Shown one piece after another: positions 16,955-26,115 of a stretch of 64,000 nucleotides of DNA. Source of the DNA: Desulfitobacterium dichloroeliminans LMG P-21439 (lineage in GTDB: Bacteria > Bacillota > Desulfitobacteriia > Desulfitobacteriales > Desulfitobacteriaceae). Where the stretch lies: positions 1,092,001 through 1,156,000 of the forward strand of contig NC_019903.1 of the NCBI RefSeq assembly GCF_000243135.2, given 5' to 3'. Numbering within the stretch: position 1 is the stretch's first letter; each line of letters opens with the position of its first letter. The translations under genes were made by a program, and so were the position numbers. A model generated the notes under the pieces. That model was not told the origin of the DNA. It saw only the letters and a program-made list of their open reading frames with translations, and ran no database searches.

Positions 16955-18520
16955 ATGCGGGTGGTCAGCGCCAAACAGATGCGAGAAATAGAAGATCGTG
17001 CTATCCGAGAATTTGGCATACCAAGCCTATTGCTCATGGAAAACGCAGCTTTGGCTGTGGTGCAGGAGGTACGTCACCTTCTTGGCCTTCGTCAAAAGCA
17101 ATTGACGGAAGGGAAGGTTACTGTTTTTGTCGGCAAGGGCAATAATGGGGGAGATGGATTAGCCGTTGCTCGCCATCTCAGCATTTTAGGGATGGATGTC
17201 ATCGTGTATTCCTTTGCTGGGGCTGAGGAGTTCAAAGGTGATGCAGCACTCAATTACCGTCTTTACCAGAACACGGGAGGCAAACTATTTACCATCGATG
17301 GAGAGAAACAGCTCCGACTTGTAAGGATCTCCCTAACCCAAGCGGATGTAATCATTGATGCTATTTATGGTACGGGTTTTCGGGGGGCCTTACCCAGTTT
17401 GATTGAAGGCTACGTGGAAGAAATTAATCGAGCTCAGGCCCCGATAATCGCTGTGGATATTCCTAGTGGTGTCGAAGCAGATACAGGGAAGGTATACCGC
17501 CAAGCAATCCTAGCCCAAGAGACATTGACCTTCGGCTTGCCTAAGCTTGGGCATTTTTTAGGAGCCGGTCCTGAGTATGCTGGTCGAGTGATTGTCGATC
17601 CTATCTCTATTCCGGAGAGGTTTTTAGAACATGAAACCCTAACCACATTTGTTTTAACGGAGGAAATCCGCAAACTTTTACCCGTGCGTCGATTCCAAGG
17701 TCATAAGGGAACCCATGGCCGAGGGATTTTGGTGGCTGGTTCGGAGGGTATGACTGGAGCAGCCTTATTGGCAGGTAAGGCTGCACTGCGCTCAGGGATA
17801 GGACTCTTACAGATGGTTGTTCCCCAAGGACTTGCCCACGGGATCGATCTAGCCTTAAAGGAGGCCACCGTTTGGGGGGCGGAAGGAGAAAAATCTCTCA
17901 ACGACAATGCCTGGTCAGTGATTTGTGAACGGGCAGAAAACGCTCAGGCCTTAGCCATAGGCCCAGGGTTAGGTCAAGAGTCAGAATTTCTTCAGGTCAT
18001 AGAGGAAGTTTTACGCAATCTGCCTCTTCCGGTAATTCTTGATGCTGATGCCCTGAATATAGTGGCGAAAGAACCGGGAATTTTGGGTTGGCGGCAGGGG
18101 AGAGGGCCCTTAATTTTGACTCCCCATCCGGGGGAGATGGCTCGTCTCTGCGGTTGCTCTACAGAAGAAGTTCAGGCAAATCGGCTTGAATTGTCCCTCG
18201 CCAAGGCTGTAGAATGGGAGAGCATCATCGTTCTAAAAGGAGCTGTCACGATTATTGCCGCCCCTGATGGACGGGCTTTCCTTAATCCTACGGGAAACCC
18301 TGGACTAGGAACGGGAGGTACGGGAGACGTACTCACCGGAAGCATCCTAGCCTGGTTAGCTCAAGGGGTGGAGCCCCTTACAGCAGCTTGCTTGGGAGTA
18401 TATCTTCATGGGATGGCCGCTGATCTATTGGCAGGAGAATTTGGTTGGAGTGGTTTTACAGCAAGTGAGGTAGCGGACGAGCTACCTAAGGCACGGAGAC
18501 GCTTAGAAAATAATCAATAA
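16955..18520 (+). CDS. nnr: Bifunctional NAD(P)H-hydrate epimerase/dehydratase
   Basis: 521 aa. The N-terminal half (1-215) is the epimerase (MRVVSAKQMREIEDRAI, VGKGNNGGDGLAVARHL). The C-terminal half (about 235-510) is the ADP-dependent dehydratase (GHKGTHGRGILVAGS, LTPHPGEMARL, NPTGNPGLGTGGTGDVLTG). Together they repair hydrated NADH and NADPH. The start is the ATG before RVVSAK with GGGGGTAGAG upstream. A TTG nine codons earlier is possible. Separated by 12 nt from alr. Confidence 0.94.
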   Translation: MRVVSAKQMREIEDRAIREFGIPSLLLMENAALAVVQEVRHLLGLRQKQLTEGKVTVFVGKGNNGGDGLAVARHLSILGMDVIVYSFAGAEEFKGDAALNYRLYQNTGGKLFTIDGEKQLRLVRISLTQADVIIDAIYGTGFRGALPSLIEGYVEEINRAQAPIIAVDIPSGVEADTGKVYRQAILAQETLTFGLPKLGHFLGAGPEYAGRVIVDPISIPERFLEHETLTTFVLTEEIRKLLPVRRFQGHKGTHGRGILVAGSEGMTGAALLAGKAALRSGIGLLQMVVPQGLAHGIDLALKEATVWGAEGEKSLNDNAWSVICERAENAQALAIGPGLGQESEFLQVIEEVLRNLPLPVILDADALNIVAKEPGILGWRQGRGPLILTPHPGEMARLCGCSTEEVQANRLELSLAKAVEWESIIVLKGAVTIIAAPDGRAFLNPTGNPGLGTGGTGDVLTGSILAWLAQGVEPLTAACLGVYLHGMAADLLAGEFGWSGFTASEVADELPKARRRLENNQ

Positions 18521-18532
18521 GGATGAGACATC

Positions 18533-19645
18533 ATGGATATTAGACGACCAGTTTGGGCTGAGATTGATTTATCGGCGCTGCAAAGGAATTATGACCGAAT
18601 TGCGACATTGACGAGCAGTGAAATGATGCCCATTGTCAAGGCTGATGCCTATGGACATGGGGCTTTACAAGTGGTGCAGGCGCTTTATGAAAAAGGTGCC
18701 CGGCGTTTTGGAGTTGCCCTATTAGAGGAAGCGATCGAGCTAAGAAAGGCTTTTCAGGATATTAAGCTTGTGTTAATTGGAACACTACCCATGGATTCCA
18801 TAGAGATGATTGTTAAAGAAGGGATCATCTGTGGGGTGTATCGCTTGGAGCAAGCAGTGCTCTTATCGAAAGAAGCTAAGAAACAAGGCAAGCAGGCTGT
18901 CATTCATCTGAAGGTAGATACAGGAATGGGGCGAATAGGCTTTCGAGAAGAAAACTGGGAGGAGCTTTTCGACTGTTTGAAGCTACCGAATCTTTTTGTC
19001 GAAGGGATTTTTACCCATTTCGCCACAGCCGATCATGCTGATTTAGGGTTTGCACAGGAACAATTAAAGAAGTTTTTGGAGCTAACTGACAAGATAAAGA
19101 CCAAAGGGGCCCATATACCGATTCGTCATGCCGCAAATAGCGGAGCATTGTTGCAATTGCCGGAAGCTCATTTGGATTTAGTACGGCCAGGAATTATCCT
19201 CTATGGACTTGCCCCCTCCCAATATATAGGTAAAGATATCGGACTTGAACCTGTACTTTCGTGGAGAGCAAGGATCAGCCATATTAAGACAGTTCCTCAG
19301 GGAGAAACTATAAGTTATGGTAGGACCTTCCGAACGGCTTATCCTACTCGAGTGGCAACCATCCCCTTAGGCTATGCCGATGGATTGCGAAGGAGTCTTT
19401 CTAATCGAGGCGAGGTTCTCGTCAAGGGAAGACGGGCTACAATAATTGGTAGAGTATGCATGGATCAGACTTTGCTGGATGTCTCGAAAATTCCGGATGT
19501 TCAAATGGAAGACGAGGTCACGCTATTAGGCACTGATGGCTACGATCGAATTGATGTCGATGAAATGGCGAGCTGGCTTAATACTATCAACTATGAAATT
19601 GTTTGTGGAATAGCGAAGCGGGTACCGAGAGTCTATCGAAAATAA
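18533..19645 (+). CDS. alr: Alanine racemase
   Basis: 370 aa. PLP enzyme that makes D-alanine for peptidoglycan. PIVKADAYGHGA contains the PLP lysine, and the C-terminal half has the catalytic tyrosine region (PQGETISYGRTF) and the RVCMDQTLLDVS motif. Third gene of the acpS-nnr-alr run; a very long terminator hairpin follows. Confidence 0.96.
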   Translation: MDIRRPVWAEIDLSALQRNYDRIATLTSSEMMPIVKADAYGHGALQVVQALYEKGARRFGVALLEEAIELRKAFQDIKLVLIGTLPMDSIEMIVKEGIICGVYRLEQAVLLSKEAKKQGKQAVIHLKVDTGMGRIGFREENWEELFDCLKLPNLFVEGIFTHFATADHADLGFAQEQLKKFLELTDKIKTKGAHIPIRHAANSGALLQLPEAHLDLVRPGIILYGLAPSQYIGKDIGLEPVLSWRARISHIKTVPQGETISYGRTFRTAYPTRVATIPLGYADGLRRSLSNRGEVLVKGRRATIIGRVCMDQTLLDVSKIPDVQMEDEVTLLGTDGYDRIDVDEMASWLNTINYEIVCGIAKRVPRVYRK

Positions 19646-19704
19646 GCATACTAAAATGCCTCACATCCTACGCTAGCGTAGTGATGGGAGGCATTTTAGT
19701 ATGC
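19646..19704 (+). terminator. Terminator of alr
   Basis: 17-bp perfect arms beginning GCATACTAAAATGCCTC, with an inner CTACGCTAGCGTAG hairpin. It starts directly at the alr stop codon. No U-tract follows, so an mRNA-end or processing role is also possible. Confidence 0.7.
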
Positions 19705-19867
19705 GGCAAGAAATGCAAATTGTCTGAAATAATTTTCTATTTAGAATCGTTATAAGCTTAACGGAATTTGCAAAATAGAAACTTCTGGAAAATCCATTGC
19801 TAACCTCAATCTTCTATGTTATCTTTAATGCATAGAGTGCGTTTCACATAGTGAATGGAGGTTTTGT

Positions 19868-20887
19868 ATGATGAAACAAGACAGAAATATAAAAAAGAAA
19901 GTTTTTATCTCAGGAAGGGTGCCCAAGGTAGCATTTCAACTTCTTTCCCAAGAATTTGAGGTGACGATGCATGATGATCTTCGACTATTGCGTAAAGAAG
20001 AAATTTCAAACGGACTAGAAGGCAAGGATGCCTTACTTTGTCTGTTATCGGATTCCATTGATCGTGAAATTATCGCAGCAAATCCTGAGTTAAAAGTAAT
20101 TGCCAACTATGGCGCGGGCTTTAATAATATTGATATTGAGACCGCGGGCAAACTGGGCATACCGGTCACGAATACGCCGGATGTGTCAACTGCGGCAACA
20201 GCTGATTTGACGATGGGTCTAATCCTAGCCCTCGCCCGTAGAATTGTCGAAGGAGATAAAGAGACCAGAGCCGGACGTTTTCAAGGCTGGGCACCCCTTT
20301 ACCATCTTGGAGTCGAAGTCACGGGAAAAACGCTTGGGATTATTGGCATGGGGAGTATCGGCCAAGCGGTTGTCAAAAGGGCACAGGGATTCGATATGAA
20401 GATTATCTACAATAGTCGTACGCGACTCTCCAAGCAAAAAGAAAAAGAGCTCGGAATTAGCTACGGGACCTTTGAAGAAGTCATGGGGCAAGCAGATTTT
20501 ATCAGTCTGAATTTAAGCTATGGTCCGTCAACACACCATATGATTAACGCCCAAGCTTTGGCGATGATGAAAGAAACGGCTTACCTCATCAATGCAGCCC
20601 GGGGGCCTTTAGTAGATGAACAAGCCCTCCTTGAAGCCTTGCAGCAGGGAAAAATCGCCGGAGCCGCTTTAGATGTGTATGAGCATGAGCCTCAAATCAC
20701 GGCGGGTTTGGATCAACTGGACCAAGTCATTCTTACACCCCATATTGGTAATGCAACGATTGAGACTCGCGAGGCAATGGCAGAAATCGCTGCCCGTAAT
20801 ATCATAGCTGTACTTCATGGGGAAGAGCCCCTGACCTGTATTAATGAAAAGCATCTCATACGGGGAGCGAATATCGCTGCTAAGTAA
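19868..20887 (+). CDS. D-isomer specific 2-hydroxyacid dehydrogenase
   Basis: 339 aa. NAD-binding GIIGMGSIGQAV, catalytic Arg in NAARGPLVDE, Glu in DVYEHEP and His in TPHIGNAT are all present, so it is an intact member of the glyoxylate/hydroxypyruvate reductase-like group. It reduces a 2-oxoacid to a D-2-hydroxyacid, or the reverse. The exact substrate cannot be told. ATG preceded by GGAGGT. Monocistronic with own terminator. Confidence 0.9.
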   Translation: MMKQDRNIKKKVFISGRVPKVAFQLLSQEFEVTMHDDLRLLRKEEISNGLEGKDALLCLLSDSIDREIIAANPELKVIANYGAGFNNIDIETAGKLGIPVTNTPDVSTAATADLTMGLILALARRIVEGDKETRAGRFQGWAPLYHLGVEVTGKTLGIIGMGSIGQAVVKRAQGFDMKIIYNSRTRLSKQKEKELGISYGTFEEVMGQADFISLNLSYGPSTHHMINAQALAMMKETAYLINAARGPLVDEQALLEALQQGKIAGAALDVYEHEPQITAGLDQLDQVILTPHIGNATIETREAMAEIAARNIIAVLHGEEPLTCINEKHLIRGANIAAK

Positions 20888-20918
20888 GGCACCATGAGCT
20901 TCAAGTCTACTTGATGTT

Positions 20919-20958
20919 AAAAATCACTAAATCTTCGGTTTGAAGGTTTAGTGATTTT
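20919..20958 (+). terminator. Terminator of 2-hydroxyacid dehydrogenase gene
   Basis: AAAATCACTAAA/TTTAGTGATTTT stem around a loop containing CTTCGG. Confidence 0.88.
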
Positions 20959-20999
20959 GTTTATGTTCGTATACACTCTAGTTGTCCTTGAAGATTGAT

Positions 21000-21524
21000 T
21001 TAAGGAGTTGGCAGGATGACATTTTCCCGGTGCTCGTATGATTTTTCTACATATCGATTGGCAGCGCCTTGAAGCGATTGGATCTCTTCCTTAGTGAGTT
21101 CGCGCACCACCTTAGCTGGAGAACCCATAATCAAAACTCCCGGTGGAAAGTGTTTGTTTTCAGTTATTAAGGAACCGGCCCCCACTAGAGAGTATTCAGC
21201 GATAACTGCACCATTGAGAATGATCGAACTCATGCCAATCATGGAACCTTTTTTGATAGTACAGCCATGGAGTGTTACAGAATGCCCCACAGTAACATCA
21301 TCCTCAATAACTGCGGGATGACCACTATCGACATGAACGATTGATAAATCCTGAATATTGGTGCGGTTACCGATTGTAATTGAAGCTAAATCACCCCTAA
21401 GTACGGAATTGTACCAGATGCTGGATTCGTCACCAATTTGCACATCCCCGATGACTTTAGCCCCATCAGCAATGAAGGAGTTCTTACCCAGCTGTGGTTT
21501 TTTATCTTTGAAAGAATATAACAT
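21000..21524 (-). CDS. Gamma-carbonic anhydrase family protein
   Basis: 174 aa left-handed beta-helix protein of hexapeptide repeats (IGDVQIGDESSIWYNSVLRGD, VTVGHSVTLHGCTIKKGSMIGM). The three zinc histidines of the Cam family are in place: HVDSGHP and GHSVTLHG. Members hydrate carbon dioxide or serve as trimeric acyltransferase-like proteins of unknown substrate (YrdA, PaaY). GGAGGGGAAATCC precedes the ATG. Confidence 0.88.
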   Translation of the reverse strand: MLYSFKDKKPQLGKNSFIADGAKVIGDVQIGDESSIWYNSVLRGDLASITIGNRTNIQDLSIVHVDSGHPAVIEDDVTVGHSVTLHGCTIKKGSMIGMSSIILNGAVIAEYSLVGAGSLITENKHFPPGVLIMGSPAKVVRELTKEEIQSLQGAANRYVEKSYEHRENVILPTP

Positions 21525-21709
21525 GGATTTCCCCTCCGTTTTTTGGTTGGACTAACCTTATTCTATACTAGAGATAGCCTTAAGCCAAATTTCTCAGTAA
21601 ATTATTTTCGGTCCCTTTGCATATTTCTTGATATGCTTCCTTAAAGAGTGCTAAAATTGGGACATCGAATACAAAAATAACAAATCTTAAAATAAGAGGA
21701 GACACAGTT

Positions 21710-23119
21710 GTGAAACGAACGTGGCGCTTTTGGCTTGCCCTCTGGGCAGGTAAAGGAATAAGTAGCATCTTGCAGCTTCTGGGCAAAAAGGGGACAACCC
21801 TACCTGGAAAAATTGCTTTAAGCTTCGAACCCCATCTTATCGGCTTATTAGGCGTGGGTTTTACCGACGGGATCGTTATGGTGACGGGAACCAACGGGAA
21901 GACCACTACCGCCAATCTCCTTGCCCAGATTCTAAAAACGGCTGGAAAGACGTTCGCCTTTAATCAGGCAGGAGCCAATTTAGTCACAGGTATTACAGGA
22001 GCCATGCTGGCAAACACAGGTTGGGGAGGGCAAGCCCAGGTCAAGATGGCTCTCTTAGAGGTCGATGAAGCTACCGTGCCGAAATTCTGTCAACAGGTTA
22101 TCCCACAGGTTGCGATCATAACTAACTTTTTTAGGGATCAGCTCGATCGCTATGGGGAATTGGATACCACTATTAAGCTAGTCCAAGACGCACTTCCCCA
22201 GGAAACGCACCTTATCCTCAATGCTGATGATCCTCTAGTGGCTCAGTTTGGACAGGGGAGACTACATACTCTGTATTACGGGGTGGAACGCACATCAGAC
22301 AGTAAATCAGTGAGTACAGAGACTCGAGAGGCGAGGTTTTGCCCCCGTTGTGGAGAAGAGCTGAAGTATACTCTTTATCACTATGGACAATTGGGGAAGT
22401 ATGCCTGCTCGTGCGGTTATATGCGACCGGAACCATCTGTTCTAGCTGAAGATGTTATAGCCAATGAGGGTGGAATCCAGTTTAAAGTCGAGCCCATCTT
22501 TTATTCGATAGCTCTTCAGGGCTACTATAATCTCTATAATGCTTTAGCCGCCCTGACCGCAGCTAAGCGGTTGGGCATAAAAGATCGGGAAATAGAACGT
22601 GGTTTGAGAGAATTTGTTCCCCAGGCCGGTCGTATGGAGCAATTTATTTTAACGAAGGGTCCCATCACTTTGACCCTAGTTAAGAATCCGACAGGCTTTA
22701 ATCAAGTCATCCAAACTGTCTTAAACCGTAAGGAGCAACCGATACGGCTGCTGATTGGCATTAATGATCTAGCTGCAGATGGGCGGGACATCTCTTGGTT
22801 ATGGGATGTGGATTTCGAACTTTTAGGCCAAGAAGAGGAGAGAATTCAAAGAATAATCTGCTTTGGTCTTCGCGCTGAAGATATGGCAGTTCGGCTTAAA
22901 TATGCGGGAGTGCCGGTGAACAAGCTACACATTGAGCGTGAAATGAATAAAGCTCTTGATAAAGTGCAGGCTGACTCAGAGGGAACGGAAACAATCTTTA
23001 TCCTACCGACTTATACTTTGCTTTTCCCAATTCGAGGGATTCTGGAAAACATGCAGATTAAAAAAGACAACCTAGGTGTCTCCGAGTATCAAAGGCAAAG
23101 AGGGGAGGGTTCGACTTGA
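21710..23119 (+). CDS. murT: Lipid II isoglutaminyl synthase, MurT subunit
   Basis: 469 aa. Mur-ligase fold with ATP loop VMVTGTNGKTTTANLL, a Cys4 zinc ribbon inserted near residue 205-240 (CPRCGEEL ... CSCG) and the C-terminal DUF1727 region. With GatD it amidates D-glutamate of lipid II to D-isoglutamine, at the cytoplasmic membrane. GTG start after AAGAGGAG. The stop overlaps the TTG start of gatD by 3 nt, so the two are coupled. Confidence 0.95.
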   Translation: MKRTWRFWLALWAGKGISSILQLLGKKGTTLPGKIALSFEPHLIGLLGVGFTDGIVMVTGTNGKTTTANLLAQILKTAGKTFAFNQAGANLVTGITGAMLANTGWGGQAQVKMALLEVDEATVPKFCQQVIPQVAIITNFFRDQLDRYGELDTTIKLVQDALPQETHLILNADDPLVAQFGQGRLHTLYYGVERTSDSKSVSTETREARFCPRCGEELKYTLYHYGQLGKYACSCGYMRPEPSVLAEDVIANEGGIQFKVEPIFYSIALQGYYNLYNALAALTAAKRLGIKDREIERGLREFVPQAGRMEQFILTKGPITLTLVKNPTGFNQVIQTVLNRKEQPIRLLIGINDLAADGRDISWLWDVDFELLGQEEERIQRIICFGLRAEDMAVRLKYAGVPVNKLHIEREMNKALDKVQADSEGTETIFILPTYTLLFPIRGILENMQIKKDNLGVSEYQRQRGEGST

Positions 23120-23874
23120 AAATTAAACTCTGCCATCTTTATCCGGATTTGTTGGATCTCTATGGAGATCGTGGTAATATCATGGCCTTATCCGCACGTG
23201 CACACTGGCGGGGGCTAGATTTGGAAGTTCAAAGAGTATCCTTGGGGGAGAAAATCGACTTTCAATCCTTAGACATCCTGTTTATAGGGGGGGGCTCTGA
23301 TCGAGAACAGAACATTCTTGTCCAAGATCTTATGGAACGCGTGGATGATTTCAAGGCAGCCGTTGAGGATGGTCTTGTAGTCCTAACCATCTGTGGTGGA
23401 TACCAGCTCTTAGGAAAGTATTATCAGACTGCTGAAGGGAATAAGATTCCAGGTTTAGGAGTTTTGGACCTCTGGACCGTTGCCGGAACCAACCGCCTTA
23501 TCGGCAATATTGTAGTTGATTTAGATATTGAAGATTTAACCGCTGAGAGTGAGCGTGCAAGGCTTTCCACTATGGTAGGGTTTGAAAACCATTCGGGGCG
23601 AACCTATCTGGGAACTCACCTTAAGCCGTTGGGTAAGGTTATCCATGGTCACGGAAATAATGGGGAAGATTCGGGCGAAGGTATGCGCTATAAGAATGTC
23701 TTTGGAACCTATCTTCATGGACCGCTTTTACCCAAAAATCCTCACTTGGCGGATTTGCTACTGAGATTGGCTATGGAGAGAAGGGGGCTGACCGAACCGC
23801 TGAGTTTGCTTGATGATGAATTAGAAGAGCTTGCCCATCAGACTGTGGTACAAAGGATCCTTAGTAAGATGTGA
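23116..23874 (+). CDS. gatD: Lipid II isoglutaminyl synthase, GatD glutamine amidotransferase subunit
   Basis: 252 aa class I amidotransferase-like (CobB/CobQ type). The nucleophile Cys is in VLTICGGYQLLG and the catalytic His in GTYLHGPLLPKN. It supplies ammonia from glutamine to MurT. TTG start overlapping the murT stop, with GGGGAGGG upstream. Confidence 0.95.
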   Translation: MKIKLCHLYPDLLDLYGDRGNIMALSARAHWRGLDLEVQRVSLGEKIDFQSLDILFIGGGSDREQNILVQDLMERVDDFKAAVEDGLVVLTICGGYQLLGKYYQTAEGNKIPGLGVLDLWTVAGTNRLIGNIVVDLDIEDLTAESERARLSTMVGFENHSGRTYLGTHLKPLGKVIHGHGNNGEDSGEGMRYKNVFGTYLHGPLLPKNPHLADLLLRLAMERRGLTEPLSLLDDELEELAHQTVVQRILSKM

Positions 23875-24152
23875 TTATTTAATAACTTCTATTGGGTATT
23901 GCAGTCAAATCAAGGGTTGATACTAACTTAGGCAGATTCATAGTATATCATTCTTGCTATACTCATATAATAGATATAGCCTTAAAAAGGCTTACAAGAT
24001 TAGGGGATTTATGAGATGCCAAAATTTACATGTCTCAAAAAGGCTGATATGACGGTTTTTTTGCCTTCCTAAGGTCCTACTTCGTTGACACTTTTTAGGT
24101 TTATTGTCTATAATGGAGTATAGCTGTGGCTAAATGACTTGGGGGTGCTGAT

Positions 24153-24431
24153 GTGGCTGAGAGTAAGCGGATAATGATCAGTTTACCGGAGAATTTGCTT
24201 GCGGAAGTGGATGATGTCGTTACATTAGAGAATAGAAATCGTAGCGAATTTATACGCGAAGCAATTAATAGTATTCTTCACGAACGCCGGAAACGGGGAA
24301 TCCGCGAGCAAATGCGTAAAGGATATCAGGAAATGGCTCAATTAAACTTAGCCATTGCAAGAGAATTATTCCTTGCCGAGGATGAAGTTCAACCGACATT
24401 TGAAGATTCTAATGCGGAGTGTCAGAGATGA
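24153..24431 (+). CDS. endoAI: EndoAI (MazE-like) ribbon-helix-helix antitoxin
   Basis: 92 aa. ISLPENLLAEVDDVV...NRSEFIREAIN is a ribbon-helix-helix DNA-binding domain; the C-terminal acidic tail is the toxin-inhibiting part. GTG start after GGGGGTG. The stop overlaps the toxin start (ATGA). Position downstream of alr is typical of Firmicutes, although here 4.5 kb of other genes lie between. Confidence 0.9.
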   Translation: MAESKRIMISLPENLLAEVDDVVTLENRNRSEFIREAINSILHERRKRGIREQMRKGYQEMAQLNLAIARELFLAEDEVQPTFEDSNAECQR

Positions 24432-24778
24432 TTATAAAACGCGGGGAAATTTATTATGCTGAACTAAACCCCGTCATCGGATCCGAGCAAGGCGGTACGC
24501 GTCCTGTTTTGGTGGTCCAAAATGATATCGGAAATCAATTCAGTCCGACGACTATTATTGCCGCGATTACATCGCAGATTGCTAAAGCAAAATTGCCGAC
24601 TCATGTAGAAGTACGGGCAAGACGTAGCGGCTTGGAACGGGATTCTGTGATTCTGACGGAGCAAATCCGCACCATAGATAAAAGCCGTTTGAAAGAGAAG
24701 GTCGCCGTGCTCGATGAAGAAGTGATGCTGAGAGTAGACCAAGCTATCGAAATCAGCTTGGGACTAACAGATATATAA
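24428..24778 (+). CDS. endoA: EndoA (MazF-like) mRNA interferase toxin
   Basis: 116 aa, the length of B. subtilis EndoA/NdoA. IIKRGEIYYAELNPVIGSEQGGTRPVLVVQNDIGN and ILTEQIRTIDKSRL carry the catalytic Arg and Thr region. It cleaves RNA at a short U-rich site. The ATG overlapping the antitoxin stop is chosen; a GTG three codons earlier is less likely. Confidence 0.94.
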   Translation: MIIKRGEIYYAELNPVIGSEQGGTRPVLVVQNDIGNQFSPTTIIAAITSQIAKAKLPTHVEVRARRSGLERDSVILTEQIRTIDKSRLKEKVAVLDEEVMLRVDQAIEISLGLTDI

Positions 24779-24785
24779 GCAGTGG

Positions 24786-24820
24786 ACAGCGTTAGTTGGG
24801 AACAACTGATGCTGTTTTTA
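24786..24820 (+). terminator. Terminator of endoAI-endoA
   Basis: ACAGCGTTAGTTG/CAACTGATGCTGT stem with TTTTT. Confidence 0.85.
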
Positions 24821-24915
24821 TTTGACAAGCTTCACTATCCGATCGCACCTTAAGAGGATTCTTGAATAGAATACTTAGTGGAGAAGCAAAGCTATTCTAG
24901 GAGGGTGAATACATA

Positions 24916-25659
24916 ATGGATACCATGTCAAATATGAAGATGGAGCGTAAGCCCATCATTGGCATAACTATTGCACACTGCAATGAAGAGTTGAAATCTT
25001 ATCCGCGGGCACTCTATGTAGAGGCTGTGAAGCAAGCTGGAGGGCAGCCTATATTACTACCGACTATTGCTACAGTTGAAGAGGCAGAAGATATCGTGGG
25101 GTTAATCGATGGGCTGATTCTCACGGGTGGTGGAGACATATCGCCGATTTTGTTGGAAGAAGAACCTATACGGGGAGTAGGTGAATGTCTTCCGGATCGG
25201 GATCTCAGTGAAATTCTCATGACCCAAAAGGCTTTAGATAAGGATCTGCCTCTTCTCGGCATATGCAAGGGAATCCAGATACTGGCAATTGCCGCGGGGG
25301 GTAAGATTTATCAAGATATTGTCAGCGAATGTCCGGAGTCGATGGAACATAAAATGAAAGCACCTCGTGATTTTCCTTGGCATGAAATTCTTCTTATGGA
25401 ATCACACTTAAAAGACTTCCTAGGTGAAGAGCGCATCAGTGTCAACAGTGTTCACCATCAAGCGGTTGCTGAGGTACCCAGAGAATTTGCTGTCAGCGCA
25501 GTTGCTCCAGATGGAATCATCGAAGCTATTGAAAAGAAGGAAGCCTCGTTTTGTGTGGGAGTGCAGTGGCATCCTGAAGTGATGGTCAAAGATAAGAACA
25601 GTCAGAGATTATTTCAACAATTCATTAAGGCAGGGAAAGATTATGGCATGATGAAATGA
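24916..25659 (+). CDS. Gamma-glutamyl-gamma-aminobutyrate hydrolase-family class I amidotransferase
   Basis: 247 aa. The GATase triad is visible: Cys in LLGICKGIQILAI, and His-Glu in VQWHPEVM. The start IGITIAHCNEELKSYPRALYVEAVKQAGGQPILLP is the PuuD/peptidase C26 pattern. Such enzymes hydrolyse gamma-glutamyl amides. The substrate is unknown here. AGGAGGGTG precedes the ATG. Own terminator follows. Confidence 0.88.
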   Translation: MDTMSNMKMERKPIIGITIAHCNEELKSYPRALYVEAVKQAGGQPILLPTIATVEEAEDIVGLIDGLILTGGGDISPILLEEEPIRGVGECLPDRDLSEILMTQKALDKDLPLLGICKGIQILAIAAGGKIYQDIVSECPESMEHKMKAPRDFPWHEILLMESHLKDFLGEERISVNSVHHQAVAEVPREFAVSAVAPDGIIEAIEKKEASFCVGVQWHPEVMVKDKNSQRLFQQFIKAGKDYGMMK

Positions 25660-25691
25660 ATGTCCTAGTCCACTGCGTAGACACCAAGTTA

Positions 25692-25722
25692 AAAAGCACT
25701 AGCCGCGAAGGCTAGTGCTTTT
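25692..25722. terminator. Bidirectional terminator between GATase and SASP genes
   Basis: AAAAGCACTAGCC/GGCTAGTGCTTTT stem with T on both sides, for convergent genes. Confidence 0.9.
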
Positions 25723-25747
25723 GTACAACGTTTCAGAGGATAGAGGG

Positions 25748-25945
25748 TTAGATTTTTGTACCACCCTTTAAGTTTTGCTCAGCGAATTGAATCATGCGCT
25801 TAGTCATCATTCCACCTACGGAACCGTTTTCGCGGCTGGTGCGGTCTCCACCAAGTTGAACGCCTAATTCGTTAGCGATTTCATATTTGAATTGGTCCAG
25901 TGATTGACTTGCGCCTTGGGTAGCAGGTTGATTGTTGTTAGGCAT
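25748..25945 (-). CDS. Alpha/beta-type small acid-soluble spore protein
   Basis: 65 aa. FKYEIANELGVQL with the GPR protease site region and NGSVGGMMTKRMIQFAEQNLKGG are diagnostic of alpha/beta SASP, which coat and protect spore DNA. The start with AAAGGGGG upstream is used, 12 codons inside the longest frame. It indicates that the organism forms endospores. Confidence 0.93.
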   Translation of the reverse strand: MPNNNQPATQGASQSLDQFKYEIANELGVQLGGDRTSRENGSVGGMMTKRMIQFAEQNLKGGTKI

Positions 25946-26115
25946 GATAAGTAACCCCCTTTTAAAATTGTAATTTTTCAACTTTGAAGCTCTGAATTCT
26001 TTGAGTCATTTATGTTTTCTGAGACTGATTCTAGTATGACCTGTTCAAAACAAAATAAACAGGAAAGTTATGGATTGCAGTGCAGAAGCGAGTTAAAGGG
26101 GGAATCACTGGGGGA